64,000 bases of DNA from Tateyamaria omphalii (GTDB lineage: Bacteria > Pseudomonadota > Alphaproteobacteria > Rhodobacterales > Rhodobacteraceae), in assembly GCF_019802125.1 (NCBI RefSeq), contig NZ_JAHVHT010000006.1:186001-250000 (forward strand), written 5' to 3'. A program made the position numbers and the translations under genes. Numbering within the stretch: position 1 is the first letter of the stretch; each line of letters begins with the position of its first letter. Of the stretch, positions 1-8,983 are shown piece by piece. The notes beneath the pieces are model-generated. The model was not told where the DNA came from. It made no database searches and was given only the letters and a program-made list of their open reading frames with translations.

Positions 1-112
1 AGCAGCGCGACACGCCGTCCGCTTCCCGGATATCCACGACGTAGCCAAGCAGCGTCTGTGCGCCGGTTTCGTCGCGGATAATTCCGGGGCCGTCAGGCGG
101 CAGAGAGGGCAA
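1..112 (-). CDS. Partial CDS, possible PaaI-type hotdog thioesterase (5' end only)
   Basis: Reading leftwards from a possible TTG start at 112, an open frame continues to the window edge. After a few residues it reads GIIRDETGAQTLLGYVVDI, which resembles the N-terminus of PaaI/YbgC-like acyl-CoA thioesterases. GGAACGG lies about 5 nt before the TTG, and the frame overlaps the end of the acyl-CoA dehydrogenase (stop at 93), matching the overlaps elsewhere in this operon. A thioesterase would release CoA products of the neighbouring enzymes. Only about 37 codons are visible, so family and start are both tentative. Confidence 0.35.
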   Translation of the reverse strand, partial: MPSLPPDGPGIIRDETGAQTLLGYVVDIREADGVSRC

Positions 113-1166
113 TGAACCGTTCCATGTGGTAGTCCGTGTCGCCGAAGCGGTGATCGGCCATGACGATGCGCTTGGCAATGTGAGCCAGTTCGTATTCCTG
201 CGTCATGGCGATGCCACCGTGCATCTGGATCGCTTCCTCGGCCACGAGCCGACCGATGCGGCCGATCAGGTTTTTGGAGGCGGAAAGATGCAGATCGGCG
301 TCCTTGTCCTCGACGTAGCCTGCGGCGTTGATGACGGCGGAACGCGCCTGTTCCATCTCGATCAGCAGGTCGGACATGCGGTGCGCGAGCGCCTGGAAGG
401 TGCCGATGGGCCGCCCGAATTGCTTGCGCGTCATCAGGTAGTCCTTGGTCAGCGCGGTGGCGGTTTCCATGGCGCCGAGCGCTTCGGCGCATTGGGCGAT
501 GAGGGCGAGGCGGTTGGCGGCCTCGTAATCCGCGAGCGTCAGGCCCAGCGGTTCGCCTGGGGTATTGTCGAGCGTGACTTCCGCCGCGCGCCCCCCGGCG
601 AGGAGTGGGTAGCCCTGGATGTCGAGGCCCTGTGCGCCCTTGTCCACGAGGTAGAGCGCGATGCTGTCGCCGTCCTTGGCCGAGACGATCAGGTGATCGG
701 CGGCTTCGGCGTTCATCACGACGGCCTTGCGGCCTGTGAGTGTGTTGTCGGAAGCGGTCGTGTTCACGTGGTCGAGGTCATAGCGGCTGTCCGGTTCGCC
801 ATGGGCCACGGCGAGGTGGAGGGCACCGCCGATGACCTGTTCGACCAAGTCCGGCTTGCCCGCCGCCGCGAGGAGGCGACCGCCGAGGAGCGCGCTGTCG
901 AGCACCGGTTCGACCACGCCCGCGCGGCCCAGTTCCTCGAATACCACGGCGATGTCGAAGCCTGCGCCGCCGAAGCCGCCCTGCTCTTCGGTGAAGAGTG
1001 CGCCGAGGACGCCAAGCTCAGCCAGTTCGGTCCAGATTTCTGGAGAGAAGCCGGTGTCGGATTCGAGGATCTTGTTGCGCCGTTCGGTGCCGTATTGCTC
1101 GCGCAGATAGCGCCGCAGCGTATCCTGCAGCATCTGCCGTTCTTCGGTCAGGTTGAAGTTCATCAT
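93..1166 (-). CDS. Acyl-CoA dehydrogenase family protein (small, PimD-like)
   Basis: A 357-residue flavoprotein of the acyl-CoA dehydrogenase family. The N-terminal helical domain begins NFNLTEERQMLQDTLRRYL. The C-terminal domain carries TRKQFGRPIGTFQALAHRM and the QMHGGIAMTQEYELAH segment typical of the FAD-binding fold. It is shorter than classical enzymes (about 380-400), like the smaller partner of paired dehydrogenases annotated pimeloyl-CoA dehydrogenase small subunit. Its ATG overlaps the stop of the next dehydrogenase by four bases (ATGA), indicating coupled translation and probably a heteromeric enzyme. Substrate is unknown; a dicarboxylic, branched or steroid-type acyl-CoA is possible. 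Confidence 0.85.
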   Translation of the reverse strand: MMNFNLTEERQMLQDTLRRYLREQYGTERRNKILESDTGFSPEIWTELAELGVLGALFTEEQGGFGGAGFDIAVVFEELGRAGVVEPVLDSALLGGRLLAAAGKPDLVEQVIGGALHLAVAHGEPDSRYDLDHVNTTASDNTLTGRKAVVMNAEAADHLIVSAKDGDSIALYLVDKGAQGLDIQGYPLLAGGRAAEVTLDNTPGEPLGLTLADYEAANRLALIAQCAEALGAMETATALTKDYLMTRKQFGRPIGTFQALAHRMSDLLIEMEQARSAVINAAGYVEDKDADLHLSASKNLIGRIGRLVAEEAIQMHGGIAMTQEYELAHIAKRIVMADHRFGDTDYHMERFIALSAA

Positions 1167-2362
1167 GCGCCTCCGCTCATGGTCACCTTGGCGATGATGC
1201 CGCGCTGGATTTCGTTGGAGCCGCCGAAGATCGACAGCTTGCGATTGTTGAAGTACTGGCCCGCGACCGGGCCTGCATCCAGCGGATCGGGGATGCGATC
1301 GTTCGCTCCCTCGACCGCCTCGGACGCGAAGGGCATGGCGTAGGGGCCAACCGCGCGGCGCGCGAGGTCGTTGATTTCCTGACGCAGAATGGAGCCTTTG
1401 ACCTTGAGCATGGAGGCTTCGAGCCCTGGCGCTTCGCCTGCGGCGGCCTTGGAGATGATACGCAGGTTGGTGGTGGCCATGGCGCGCAGGTCAATCTCGA
1501 CCTGTGCCACGCGCGCGGCAAAGTGCGGGTTTTCGAGCAGCGGTTTGCCGTTGTGGTTGGCCGCCTTCGCGATGCGCTTGACCGCTTTCAGCCCCGCCTC
1601 GCTTGAGCCGACGCCGCCAAGCCCGGTGCGTTCGTGCGTGAGCAGGTATTTAGCATAGGTCCAGCCCTTGTTTTCCTCACCGACGAGGTTTTCCACCGGC
1701 ACTTTGACGTCGGTGAACCAAACCTCGTTCACCTCATGTGTGCCGTCGAGCAAGATGATGGGCCGCACTTCGACGCCGGGTGTGTCCATGTCGATCAGGA
1801 TGAAGCTGATGCCCTCCTGCTGCTTGGCATCCGGGTCCGTACGGACGAGGCAGAAAATCATGTTGGCGAATTGGCCGAGCGTCGTCCAGGTTTTCTGGCC
1901 GTTGACGATGTAGTGGTCGCCGTCGCGCACCGCCTTGGTTTTCAGCGAGGCGAGGTCGGAGCCCGCGCCCGGCTCGGAATAGCCCTGGCACCACCAGTCA
2001 GTGCCGTCAAGCATACGGGGCAGCCAATAGTCCTGTTGTTCTTTGGACCCGAATTTCTGCAGCACGGGGCCGAGCATCGAAAAGCCGAAGGGAACGATAC
2101 GGGGGGCATGGGCGGCGGCGGCTTCGGTGTCGTAGATGTGCCGCTGGACGGCGGACCATTCGGCGCCGCCGTACTCCTTGGGCCAGTTCTGTGCCAGCCA
2201 GCCGCGGGTGTTCAGGATCGCGTGCCAGCGTTCCATGTCGTCCTTGGTCAGATCCTGGTCGAGCCGGACCTTTTCCGCGATCTCCTTGGGCAGTTCGTCG
2301 GCCAGGAATTGGCGCACTTCGGTTTGAAACGCTTGTTCTTCGGAGGAATAGCTCAGGTCCAT
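1163..2362 (-). CDS. Acyl-CoA dehydrogenase family protein (large, PimC-like)
   Basis: A 399-residue acyl-CoA dehydrogenase with normal family length. Visible motifs are CQGYSEPGAGSDLASLKTKA (flavin/substrate region), GQKTWTTLGQFAN, and the C-terminal IFGGSNEIQRGIIAK signature, in which the ordinary G-G-S-N-E-I-Q-R stretch is intact. It lies between the fused hydratase/dehydrogenase gene (3 bp gap) and the smaller dehydrogenase (4 bp overlap), so it is part of one minus-strand operon for alpha,beta-dehydrogenation of an acyl-CoA. The pairing of two unequal dehydrogenases resembles the pim and cholesterol side-chain systems, where the two chains form one enzyme. That pairing is inferred. Confidence 0.88.
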   Translation of the reverse strand: MDLSYSSEEQAFQTEVRQFLADELPKEIAEKVRLDQDLTKDDMERWHAILNTRGWLAQNWPKEYGGAEWSAVQRHIYDTEAAAAHAPRIVPFGFSMLGPVLQKFGSKEQQDYWLPRMLDGTDWWCQGYSEPGAGSDLASLKTKAVRDGDHYIVNGQKTWTTLGQFANMIFCLVRTDPDAKQQEGISFILIDMDTPGVEVRPIILLDGTHEVNEVWFTDVKVPVENLVGEENKGWTYAKYLLTHERTGLGGVGSSEAGLKAVKRIAKAANHNGKPLLENPHFAARVAQVEIDLRAMATTNLRIISKAAAGEAPGLEASMLKVKGSILRQEINDLARRAVGPYAMPFASEAVEGANDRIPDPLDAGPVAGQYFNNRKLSIFGGSNEIQRGIIAKVTMSGGA

Positions 2363-2365
2363 ATC

Positions 2366-4456
2366 TCAGCCCTTTTTGTTCAGGTCATCGAAGGTTTTGT
2401 TTTCCGCCACCAGTTGTTCGAGCAGGGGCGCGGGGGCCCAGAACTCGGGGTCGTCGGCGGCGTAGGATTTGATGTCTTTTAGGAGGGGTTCGAGCCCCAC
2501 GATGTCCGCCCATTTGAGCGGGCCGCCCCGGTAGCGGGGGAAGCCGTAGCCGAAGAGCAGTGTCATATCGACGTCGAGCGGGCGGCGGGCGATGCCTTCG
2601 CCCACGACCTTGGCAGACTCATTCACCATGGCGGCCATGTAGCGGCGCACGATTTCCTCGTGCGTGAAGCTGCGGGGTGTGATGCCCAGCCGCGCGCGGT
2701 CGGCTTCTATCATGGGCAGCACGTCGGGGTTGGGGACGCGGGTTTTCAGCCCGCCTGCGTAATCGTAGTAGCCCTTGCCCGTCTTCTGGCCGAAATGGCC
2801 GTCTTCGCAGAGCTTGTCGGCGTAAGCAGCGTCGCGTTTGGGCGCGTGCCCCTCGGCCCGTTTGCGTTTGCGCACGGCCCAGCCGATGTCGAGGCCCGCG
2901 AGGTCGGCGACGGCGAAGGGCCCCATGGCAAAGCCGAAATCTTCGAGCGCTTCGTCAATCTCGTAAGGGGACGCCCCATCGAGGATCATCTGGTCGGCGG
3001 CGGTGCGGTAGGTTGCGAGGATGCGGTTGCCGATGAAGCCGTCGCAAACGCCTGCGCGGACGCTGATCTTGCCCAGCATCTTGCCCAGCGCAAAGCCTGT
3101 GGCCGTCACCTCGGGCGCGGTTTTGTCGCCGACGACGATTTCCAGCAGCTTCATGACGTGCGCAGGGGAGAAGAAGTGAAGGCCCAGCACGTCCGAGGGA
3201 CGCGAGGTGGTGGCGGCGATCTTGTCGATGTCGAGGTACGAAGTGTTCGAGGCAAGGATCGCGCCCGGTTTGCAGACGCGGTCCAGTTCGGCAAAGACCT
3301 TTTTCTTGACGTCCATGTCTTCGAACACGGCCTCGATCACCAGATCGACGTCGCTGAGTTTGTCGTAGTTGGTGACCACGACAAGCGTATGGGTCAGGAT
3401 CTGATCGTGCTGTTTGGGGGTGATCTTGCCCCGTTTGACGGCGCCGGACAGGTTGCGCTCGATCCGGTCGCGGGCGGCTTGGCCGGCGTCGGCACTCATC
3501 TCCAGCAAGGTGACTTCGAGGCCTGCGAGCAGTGCTGCGGTGGCGATGCCCGCCCCCATCGTGCCACCGCCGATGACGCCGATGTGCTGGATGCCGCGGG
3601 GTTTGACCCCTTTCAGCTCGGGAAGGTTGCCCACCGCCCGTTCGGAGAAGAAGGCGTGGATCATGCCCTGCCGTTGATCGGTCTGCATGAGGTCGTAGAA
3701 AATCTGGCGCTCGGCTTTCAGCCCTTCGGCAAAGGGTTTTTCGACTGACGCCTGCACGGCCCGCACGCACCACGCGGGTGCGATCTGACCGCGTCCCTTG
3801 GCGAGGATTGCTTCGAAGGCCGCATCCCAGTCGATGGGCGCGGGTGGGGGCATCTCGGATACAGGGCGGCGCGCGGCACCTTCGTCCAGAAGACGCTGGG
3901 CGTAGGCGATGCCATTTTGCTTGGGATCACCATCTTCAATCACGTCGATGATGCCCAACTCGTGCGCCTTCTGCGCACCGATATGGCGCCCCGTTGTCAT
4001 GACGTCGAGGCCCGCTTCGACCCCGGTCAGACGCGGCAGGCGTTGCGTGCCGCCTGCACCGGGCAGCAGGCCTAGGTGCACCTCTGGCAGGCCTACTTTG
4101 GCCGAAGGCACGGCGATGCGGTAGTGACAGCCCAGCGCCACCTCCAGCCCACCGCCAAGGCTGACGCCGTGCATGGACGCAACGACCAGCAACGGTGAGG
4201 CTTCGATGCGGTTGATGAGATCGGGCAGGTGCGGCTCGAGCGGCGGCTTGCCGAACTCGGTGATGTCGGCGCCCGCAAAGAACGCGCGGCCATCGCCCAC
4301 GATCAGGACGGCACGCACGCCATCGTCAGCCTCGGCCCGGTCCATGCCGTCGGCCAATCCCTGCCGCACGGCCTGGCTGAGCGCGTTCACCGGCGGGTTC
4401 TGGACCGTCAGGACGGCGATGTCGCCTTCTCTGGAATAGGCAATCTTGTCGCTCAT
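2366..4456 (-). CDS. Fused enoyl-CoA hydratase / 3-hydroxyacyl-CoA dehydrogenase (FadB/FadJ type)
   Basis: A 696-residue bifunctional beta-oxidation enzyme. Residues about 1-190 form the crotonase domain (GRAFFAGADITEFG oxyanion-hole region, then GLLPGAGGTQRLPR). Around residue 290 the NAD-binding motif IGVIGGGTMGAGIATAALLA begins the hydroxyacyl-CoA dehydrogenase domain, followed by ASNTSYLDID and GLHFFSPAHVMKLLEIV. The C-terminal dehydrogenase domains hold GFIGNRIL and FGYGFPRYRGGPL. The length matches alphaproteobacterial multifunctional FadB/FadJ homologues. It is the first gene of the minus-strand operon; the promoter should lie in 4457-4648. A separate thiolase is not visible here. Confidence 0.92.
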   Translation of the reverse strand: MSDKIAYSREGDIAVLTVQNPPVNALSQAVRQGLADGMDRAEADDGVRAVLIVGDGRAFFAGADITEFGKPPLEPHLPDLINRIEASPLLVVASMHGVSLGGGLEVALGCHYRIAVPSAKVGLPEVHLGLLPGAGGTQRLPRLTGVEAGLDVMTTGRHIGAQKAHELGIIDVIEDGDPKQNGIAYAQRLLDEGAARRPVSEMPPPAPIDWDAAFEAILAKGRGQIAPAWCVRAVQASVEKPFAEGLKAERQIFYDLMQTDQRQGMIHAFFSERAVGNLPELKGVKPRGIQHIGVIGGGTMGAGIATAALLAGLEVTLLEMSADAGQAARDRIERNLSGAVKRGKITPKQHDQILTHTLVVVTNYDKLSDVDLVIEAVFEDMDVKKKVFAELDRVCKPGAILASNTSYLDIDKIAATTSRPSDVLGLHFFSPAHVMKLLEIVVGDKTAPEVTATGFALGKMLGKISVRAGVCDGFIGNRILATYRTAADQMILDGASPYEIDEALEDFGFAMGPFAVADLAGLDIGWAVRKRKRAEGHAPKRDAAYADKLCEDGHFGQKTGKGYYDYAGGLKTRVPNPDVLPMIEADRARLGITPRSFTHEEIVRRYMAAMVNESAKVVGEGIARRPLDVDMTLLFGYGFPRYRGGPLKWADIVGLEPLLKDIKSYAADDPEFWAPAPLLEQLVAENKTFDDLNKKG

Positions 4457-4648
4457 GGTCCCTCCGCTGATGTTGAGCGCGCGGGTCCTCCACCCGGCAC
4501 AGGTTTCAGCCTAGGCGTGCACAGAAAAAGGGCAAGCATTTCGAAAAACGCCGCAACGTCACTTGGGCGCAGGCGGCAAAACCCCGCCCCTTCCCTGTTT
4601 CAAAAAATCCTCCCCGAAGGGCCGATCTGATCCGGGCCGTTCGCCCGC

Positions 4649-5146
4649 TCAGCGCGCGCGCCGGTAGATGAAACAGCGCCCGGGAACGGCACCCTCCGGC
4701 AACGGCTGTTCGACCAGTGCGTCGAAATACATCTTGTCCGACGACACCATGAGACCACCCACGGCCAGCAGCGGTTCGATCACCGGCGATACCTTTTGCG
4801 CGAAAATATCGTTCTTTTCCCGGCTGTGCCCGCCAAGGTCAGCGTGGATCAGCACAGCAGTGGGCCCAAAACGCTCAAGCGCTTGCGGCAGTGTGTCAAA
4901 GACATCGCCCAGAAGGACCATGTCATCGGGCGGGGTGCTGTCGGGATGCGAGGCGATGGCCCGTTCGAACACGTAGATCTCGCGCTCGGGCATGATGTGG
5001 CACATGTGGTGATAGGTCCGCCCATTGCCCAGGCCCAGTTCGAACACCGGCCCGTCCATGTCTGCGATGGCGCCTGCGGCGTGATCCAGACAGGCCCGTT
5101 GGGACACCATGCGGTCCACAAACAGGTCAAGGCGGCTTTGTTGCAT
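4649..5146 (-). CDS. Small class I SAM-dependent methyltransferase (paralogue of 19840-20319)
   Basis: A 165-residue single-domain protein. The SAM-binding motif I is VFELGLGNGRTYHHM; motif IV could be VLIHADLGGHS. It shares the LGNGRTY core and overall layout with the protein at 19840-20319, which closes the glycosyltransferase operon, so the two are probably paralogues. It is monocistronic and divergent from the ABC importer that starts at 5290. The upstream intergenic region (5147-5289) probably carries both promoters. The methyl acceptor is not predictable. Confidence 0.75.
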   Translation of the reverse strand: MQQSRLDLFVDRMVSQRACLDHAAGAIADMDGPVFELGLGNGRTYHHMCHIMPEREIYVFERAIASHPDSTPPDDMVLLGDVFDTLPQALERFGPTAVLIHADLGGHSREKNDIFAQKVSPVIEPLLAVGGLMVSSDKMYFDALVEQPLPEGAVPGRCFIYRRAR

Positions 5147-5289
5147 GATCGTTTCCTTTGCTTTTACCCTAGATGGGGCAAAAAGTGATGGAACGACAGC
5201 ACATTTCCGCGACTTACCCGTGTATGGACGTAATCATGGGAATCGGTTTGACTGATCTGATCGATGTGCGCGCTAACAAAGGACCTTGA

Positions 5290-7059
5290 ATGGCCCCGCT
5301 TCTGGACGTGAAAAACCTGTCAATCGGGTTCGGCTCTGCGCCGCCCGTCGTGGCGGGGGTCAACTTTTCCGTCTCAAGTGGCGAGACGCTGGCGCTTGTG
5401 GGCGAAAGCGGATCCGGCAAGACGCTCACATGCCGCTCCATTCTGCGCATCCTGCCCAAGACAGCCCAATTGCGTCAGGGCGAGGTGATGTTTGGCACGG
5501 GCGAGGCGCGCGCCAACCTGCTGACCCTGTCACAGCGCGATATCCGGGACATTCGCGGCAACCGCATCTCGATGATCTTTCAGGAGCCGATGCGGTCCCT
5601 GTCGCCCTTGCACCGCATCGGCAACCAGGTGTCTGAGGTGCTGACCCTGCACCGCGACATGTCCGCCGATGAGGCCAAGCGCGATGTGCTGGCCACGTTC
5701 GAGCGCGTGGGCTTTGCCGACCCCGAACGCGCCTTTCGCGCCTATCCGTTCGAAATGTCTGGGGGCATGCGCCAGCGCGCCATGATCGCGATGGCCATGG
5801 TGGCCAAACCTGATCTGCTGATCGCGGATGAGCCGACGACGGCGCTGGATGTGACCACGCAGGCGCAGGTGCTGGGCTTGATGAAGGACCTGCAGCGCGA
5901 CACCGGCATGGCGATGATCCTTGTCACCCACGATCTGGGTGTTGTTGCCAACATGGCCGACAGCGTGGTCGTGATGAACAAGGGGCACGTGATGGAAAGC
6001 GGCCCGGCCCCTGCCGTGCTCGGTGCGCCGGGGCATGGCTATACCAAGAAGCTGTTTGCTGCCGCGCCGATGATCCCGAAGGATCCGACGCCTGCCGACC
6101 CGTTGCCGGATAAGGACCTGATCCTTGAGCTGAACAATGTCTGCAAGACTTATACCGTGCGCGCCGGTGGGTGGCGCGCCAAGAAACAGGTCCATGCCTG
6201 TGTTGACGTGAACCTGAAGCTGCCGCGCGGCAAGACGCTGGCCGTGGTGGGCGAGAGCGGGTCAGGCAAGACGACCTGCGCCCGCATCGCTTTGGGCGCT
6301 GAAGTGCCGGATGAAGGCTCGCGCGTGCTGTTCCGGGCCGAGCCGGGGGCGGAGCCGGTGTGCATCAACGATCTGAGCAGAGCCGAAAAGGTCGCCTTTC
6401 AACGTCAGGCGCAGATGGTGTTTCAGGATCCCTATTCCTCGCTATCCCCGCGGATGCGGGTGCAAGAGGCGCTGACCGAGCCCATGGAAATTCACCGGAT
6501 CGGTGACCGGATGGCACGCCGCGACAAGGCGGCGGAAATGCTGCGCTGGGTCGGTCTGGATCCCGATATGCTGGCCCGCTACCCCCATGCGTTTTCGGGT
6601 GGCCAGCGGCAGCGGTTATCTATTGCGCGGGCCTTGACCCTCGATCCGGTGCTGCTGGTTTGTGACGAGCCGACCTCGGCTCTGGACGTGTCGGTGCAGG
6701 AGCAGATCCTGAGCCTACTGGAGCGTATCCGCGACGGGATGGGGTTGAGTTACCTGTTCATCAGCCATGACCTGGCCGTCGTTGCCCGTATTGCCGACGA
6801 AGTGGCCGTCATGCGGCAGGGTGTCGTGGTCGAACAGGCCCCGCCCGAGACGCTGTTCTACAACCCGCGCCATCCATATACGAAGGCGCTGATCGCGGCC
6901 CAGCCGGAGCCGGATGTGCATCGCCCCATTGATCTGGCCGAGGTGGCCCGCGGTGCGGGATCGTCCTGCTCGTGGCCGGACATGTACCGGTTCGAGGGCG
7001 TGGATGCCCCCGACCTCATCCAGATCGACCCCGGACACAAGGTGCGTTGCCATGTCTAG
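5290..7059 (+). CDS. Oligopeptide ABC transporter, fused double ATP-binding protein (YejF-like)
   Basis: A 589-residue protein with two complete ABC ATPase domains in one chain. Domain 1 has Walker A GESGSGKTLTC, signature MSGGMRQRAMIAMAM and Walker B LLIADEPTT. Domain 2 has GESGSGKTTCA, FSGGQRQRLSIARAL and LLVCDEPTSALD. Fused ATPases of this length are typical of YejF, the energising subunit of YejABEF-type oligopeptide/microcin C importers. The stop overlaps the start of the solute-binding protein gene by 8 bp, so this is the first of four coupled genes. It acts at the cytoplasmic face of the inner membrane. Confidence 0.9.
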   Translation: MAPLLDVKNLSIGFGSAPPVVAGVNFSVSSGETLALVGESGSGKTLTCRSILRILPKTAQLRQGEVMFGTGEARANLLTLSQRDIRDIRGNRISMIFQEPMRSLSPLHRIGNQVSEVLTLHRDMSADEAKRDVLATFERVGFADPERAFRAYPFEMSGGMRQRAMIAMAMVAKPDLLIADEPTTALDVTTQAQVLGLMKDLQRDTGMAMILVTHDLGVVANMADSVVVMNKGHVMESGPAPAVLGAPGHGYTKKLFAAAPMIPKDPTPADPLPDKDLILELNNVCKTYTVRAGGWRAKKQVHACVDVNLKLPRGKTLAVVGESGSGKTTCARIALGAEVPDEGSRVLFRAEPGAEPVCINDLSRAEKVAFQRQAQMVFQDPYSSLSPRMRVQEALTEPMEIHRIGDRMARRDKAAEMLRWVGLDPDMLARYPHAFSGGQRQRLSIARALTLDPVLLVCDEPTSALDVSVQEQILSLLERIRDGMGLSYLFISHDLAVVARIADEVAVMRQGVVVEQAPPETLFYNPRHPYTKALIAAQPEPDVHRPIDLAEVARGAGSSCSWPDMYRFEGVDAPDLIQIDPGHKVRCHV

Positions 7060-8983
7060 ATTGAGCCGTTTGACCGTCATGCTGGTGGCGGGGCTGATGG
7101 CCCTGCCCGCCTTGGCAAAACCCGTTGTCCAGGAGAGCGCATTCTGGGCGCCCGAAGTGCAGAAAGGGATCATCCCGGCCGCCGCGGATCGCATCCCGGA
7201 TGTGCCGCTGGTCGTCGATCTTGAGGCCAAGGGGCGGCAATTCGGTACCCAGGGCGGGACGCTGCGCACCATGGTGACCCGGACCAAGGACGTGCGCCAG
7301 ATGGTGGTCTACGGCTATGCGCGCCTGGTGGGCTACGATCACAATTACGAATTGAAGCCCGACATCCTGCGCGATGTGGAAGTCGAAGAGGGCCGCATCT
7401 TCACCCTGCATCTGCGCCCCGGCCATCGTTGGTCCGATGGCGCGCCCTTCACCTCGGCCGATTTCCAGTACTGGTGGGATCATGTCGCCAACAACCGGGA
7501 ACTGAGCCCGAACGGCCCGCCCGAGGTCATGCGCATGGGCGACAAGATCGCCACCATGACCTTTCCCGACGACCTGACCGTTGTGGTCGAGTTTCCGGGG
7601 CCCAACCCGAACTTCCTGCAATCGCTGGCGCAGGCGAGCCCACCCTTCATCTATCGCCCATCGCACTACCTCAAGCAGTTCCACGTCGCCTTCAATTCCA
7701 AGGAAGCGATGGAAGAAATGATCGACAAGAAGCGGGTGCGCGGCTGGGCGCCGCTGCACAACAAGCTCGACAACATGTACAAGTTCGACAACCACGAGCT
7801 GCCCACGTTGCAGCCGTGGAAGCCGGCCTCGACCGGGGCGGCGATGCGGCATCTGTTTGTGCGCAATCCGTTTTTCCACCGCGTCGACGCGCGCGGCGTG
7901 CAGCTGCCCTATATCGATGTGGTCGAGATGGACATCGTGGGATCGGGCCTTGTCACGGCCAAGACGAATGCGGGCGAAAGCGATCTGCAGGCCCGTGGGC
8001 TGGACTTTCGCGACACCTCGATCCTGAAGAAGGGCGAGGCGGACGGCGCGCCCTACCGCACCTATCTGTGGTCCAACGGGGCAGCGAGCCAGATTGCGAT
8101 CTATCCGAACCTCAACTTCGCTGACCCGGTCTGGCGCGAGGTGATGCGCGATGCGCGGTTCCGCCGGGCACTATCCCTCGGTATCGACCGGCGGATGATC
8201 AACCGTGCGCTGTATTTTGGGCTGGGCAAGGAGGGCGGCATGACTGCGCTTGCCCAAAGTCCGCTGTTTGACCCGGCCAACCTGACACAGTGGGCGATCT
8301 ACGACCCCGACACAGCCAACGTCATGCTCGACCAGATGGGTTTGGACAAGCGCACGCCCGCAGGCATCCGGCTGCTGCCCGACGGGCGGCCCATGGAATT
8401 CGTGATCGAAACCGCAGGCGAGCGGCAAGAGGTCGAGAACGCGCTTGCCATCATCACCGACACGTGGCGCGACATCGGTATCCAGCTGATCATGCGCCCG
8501 CTGGATCGCGATATTCTGCGCAACCGCGTCTTTTCGGGTGTGACCATGGCGTCGGTTTGGTTTGGATGGGACAACGGGCTACCGCAGCCAAACACGCCGC
8601 CCAGTTATCTTGCGCCCACGGATCAGGTGTTCTTTGCCTGGCCGAAATGGGGGCAGTACTACCAGACCCACGGCGCCGCGGGTGAGCCTGTGGATCTGGA
8701 GCCAGCCAAGCGCCTGATGGCACTGAACAAGGCGTGGCAGCAGACGGACGATCCGGAAGCCCGCACGAAAATCTGGAAAGAGATGCTCAAGATCCACGCC
8801 GACAACCAGTTCGGTATCGGCATCCTGAGCGAAGCACCACAGCCCGTCATCGTGTCGGACCGGCTGCGCAACGTGCCCGAGCGGGGCAAATGGGCCTGGG
8901 ACCCCGGCGCGCATTTCGGGGTGCACCGGGTGGACGAGTTCTTTTTCGCGGACAGTGAACAGATCGCGCAGGTGCGCGAATGA
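7052..8983 (+). CDS. ABC transporter periplasmic solute-binding protein, family 5 (YejA-like)
   Basis: A 643-residue family 5 (peptide/nickel) binding protein. I chose ATG 7052, not upstream starts, because it opens a clear Sec signal peptide (hydrophobic LTVMLVAGLMALPALA ending near residue 22). Family features include FTLHLRPGHRWSDGAPFTSA near residue 125 and FRRALSLGIDRRMINRALY, the canonical family 5 region. It is at the long end of the family, as expected for YejA-like proteins (COG4166). It should deliver oligopeptides or a peptide-like compound to the two permeases encoded immediately downstream. Confidence 0.9.
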   Translation: MSRLSRLTVMLVAGLMALPALAKPVVQESAFWAPEVQKGIIPAAADRIPDVPLVVDLEAKGRQFGTQGGTLRTMVTRTKDVRQMVVYGYARLVGYDHNYELKPDILRDVEVEEGRIFTLHLRPGHRWSDGAPFTSADFQYWWDHVANNRELSPNGPPEVMRMGDKIATMTFPDDLTVVVEFPGPNPNFLQSLAQASPPFIYRPSHYLKQFHVAFNSKEAMEEMIDKKRVRGWAPLHNKLDNMYKFDNHELPTLQPWKPASTGAAMRHLFVRNPFFHRVDARGVQLPYIDVVEMDIVGSGLVTAKTNAGESDLQARGLDFRDTSILKKGEADGAPYRTYLWSNGAASQIAIYPNLNFADPVWREVMRDARFRRALSLGIDRRMINRALYFGLGKEGGMTALAQSPLFDPANLTQWAIYDPDTANVMLDQMGLDKRTPAGIRLLPDGRPMEFVIETAGERQEVENALAIITDTWRDIGIQLIMRPLDRDILRNRVFSGVTMASVWFGWDNGLPQPNTPPSYLAPTDQVFFAWPKWGQYYQTHGAAGEPVDLEPAKRLMALNKAWQQTDDPEARTKIWKEMLKIHADNQFGIGILSEAPQPVIVSDRLRNVPERGKWAWDPGAHFGVHRVDEFFFADSEQIAQVRE

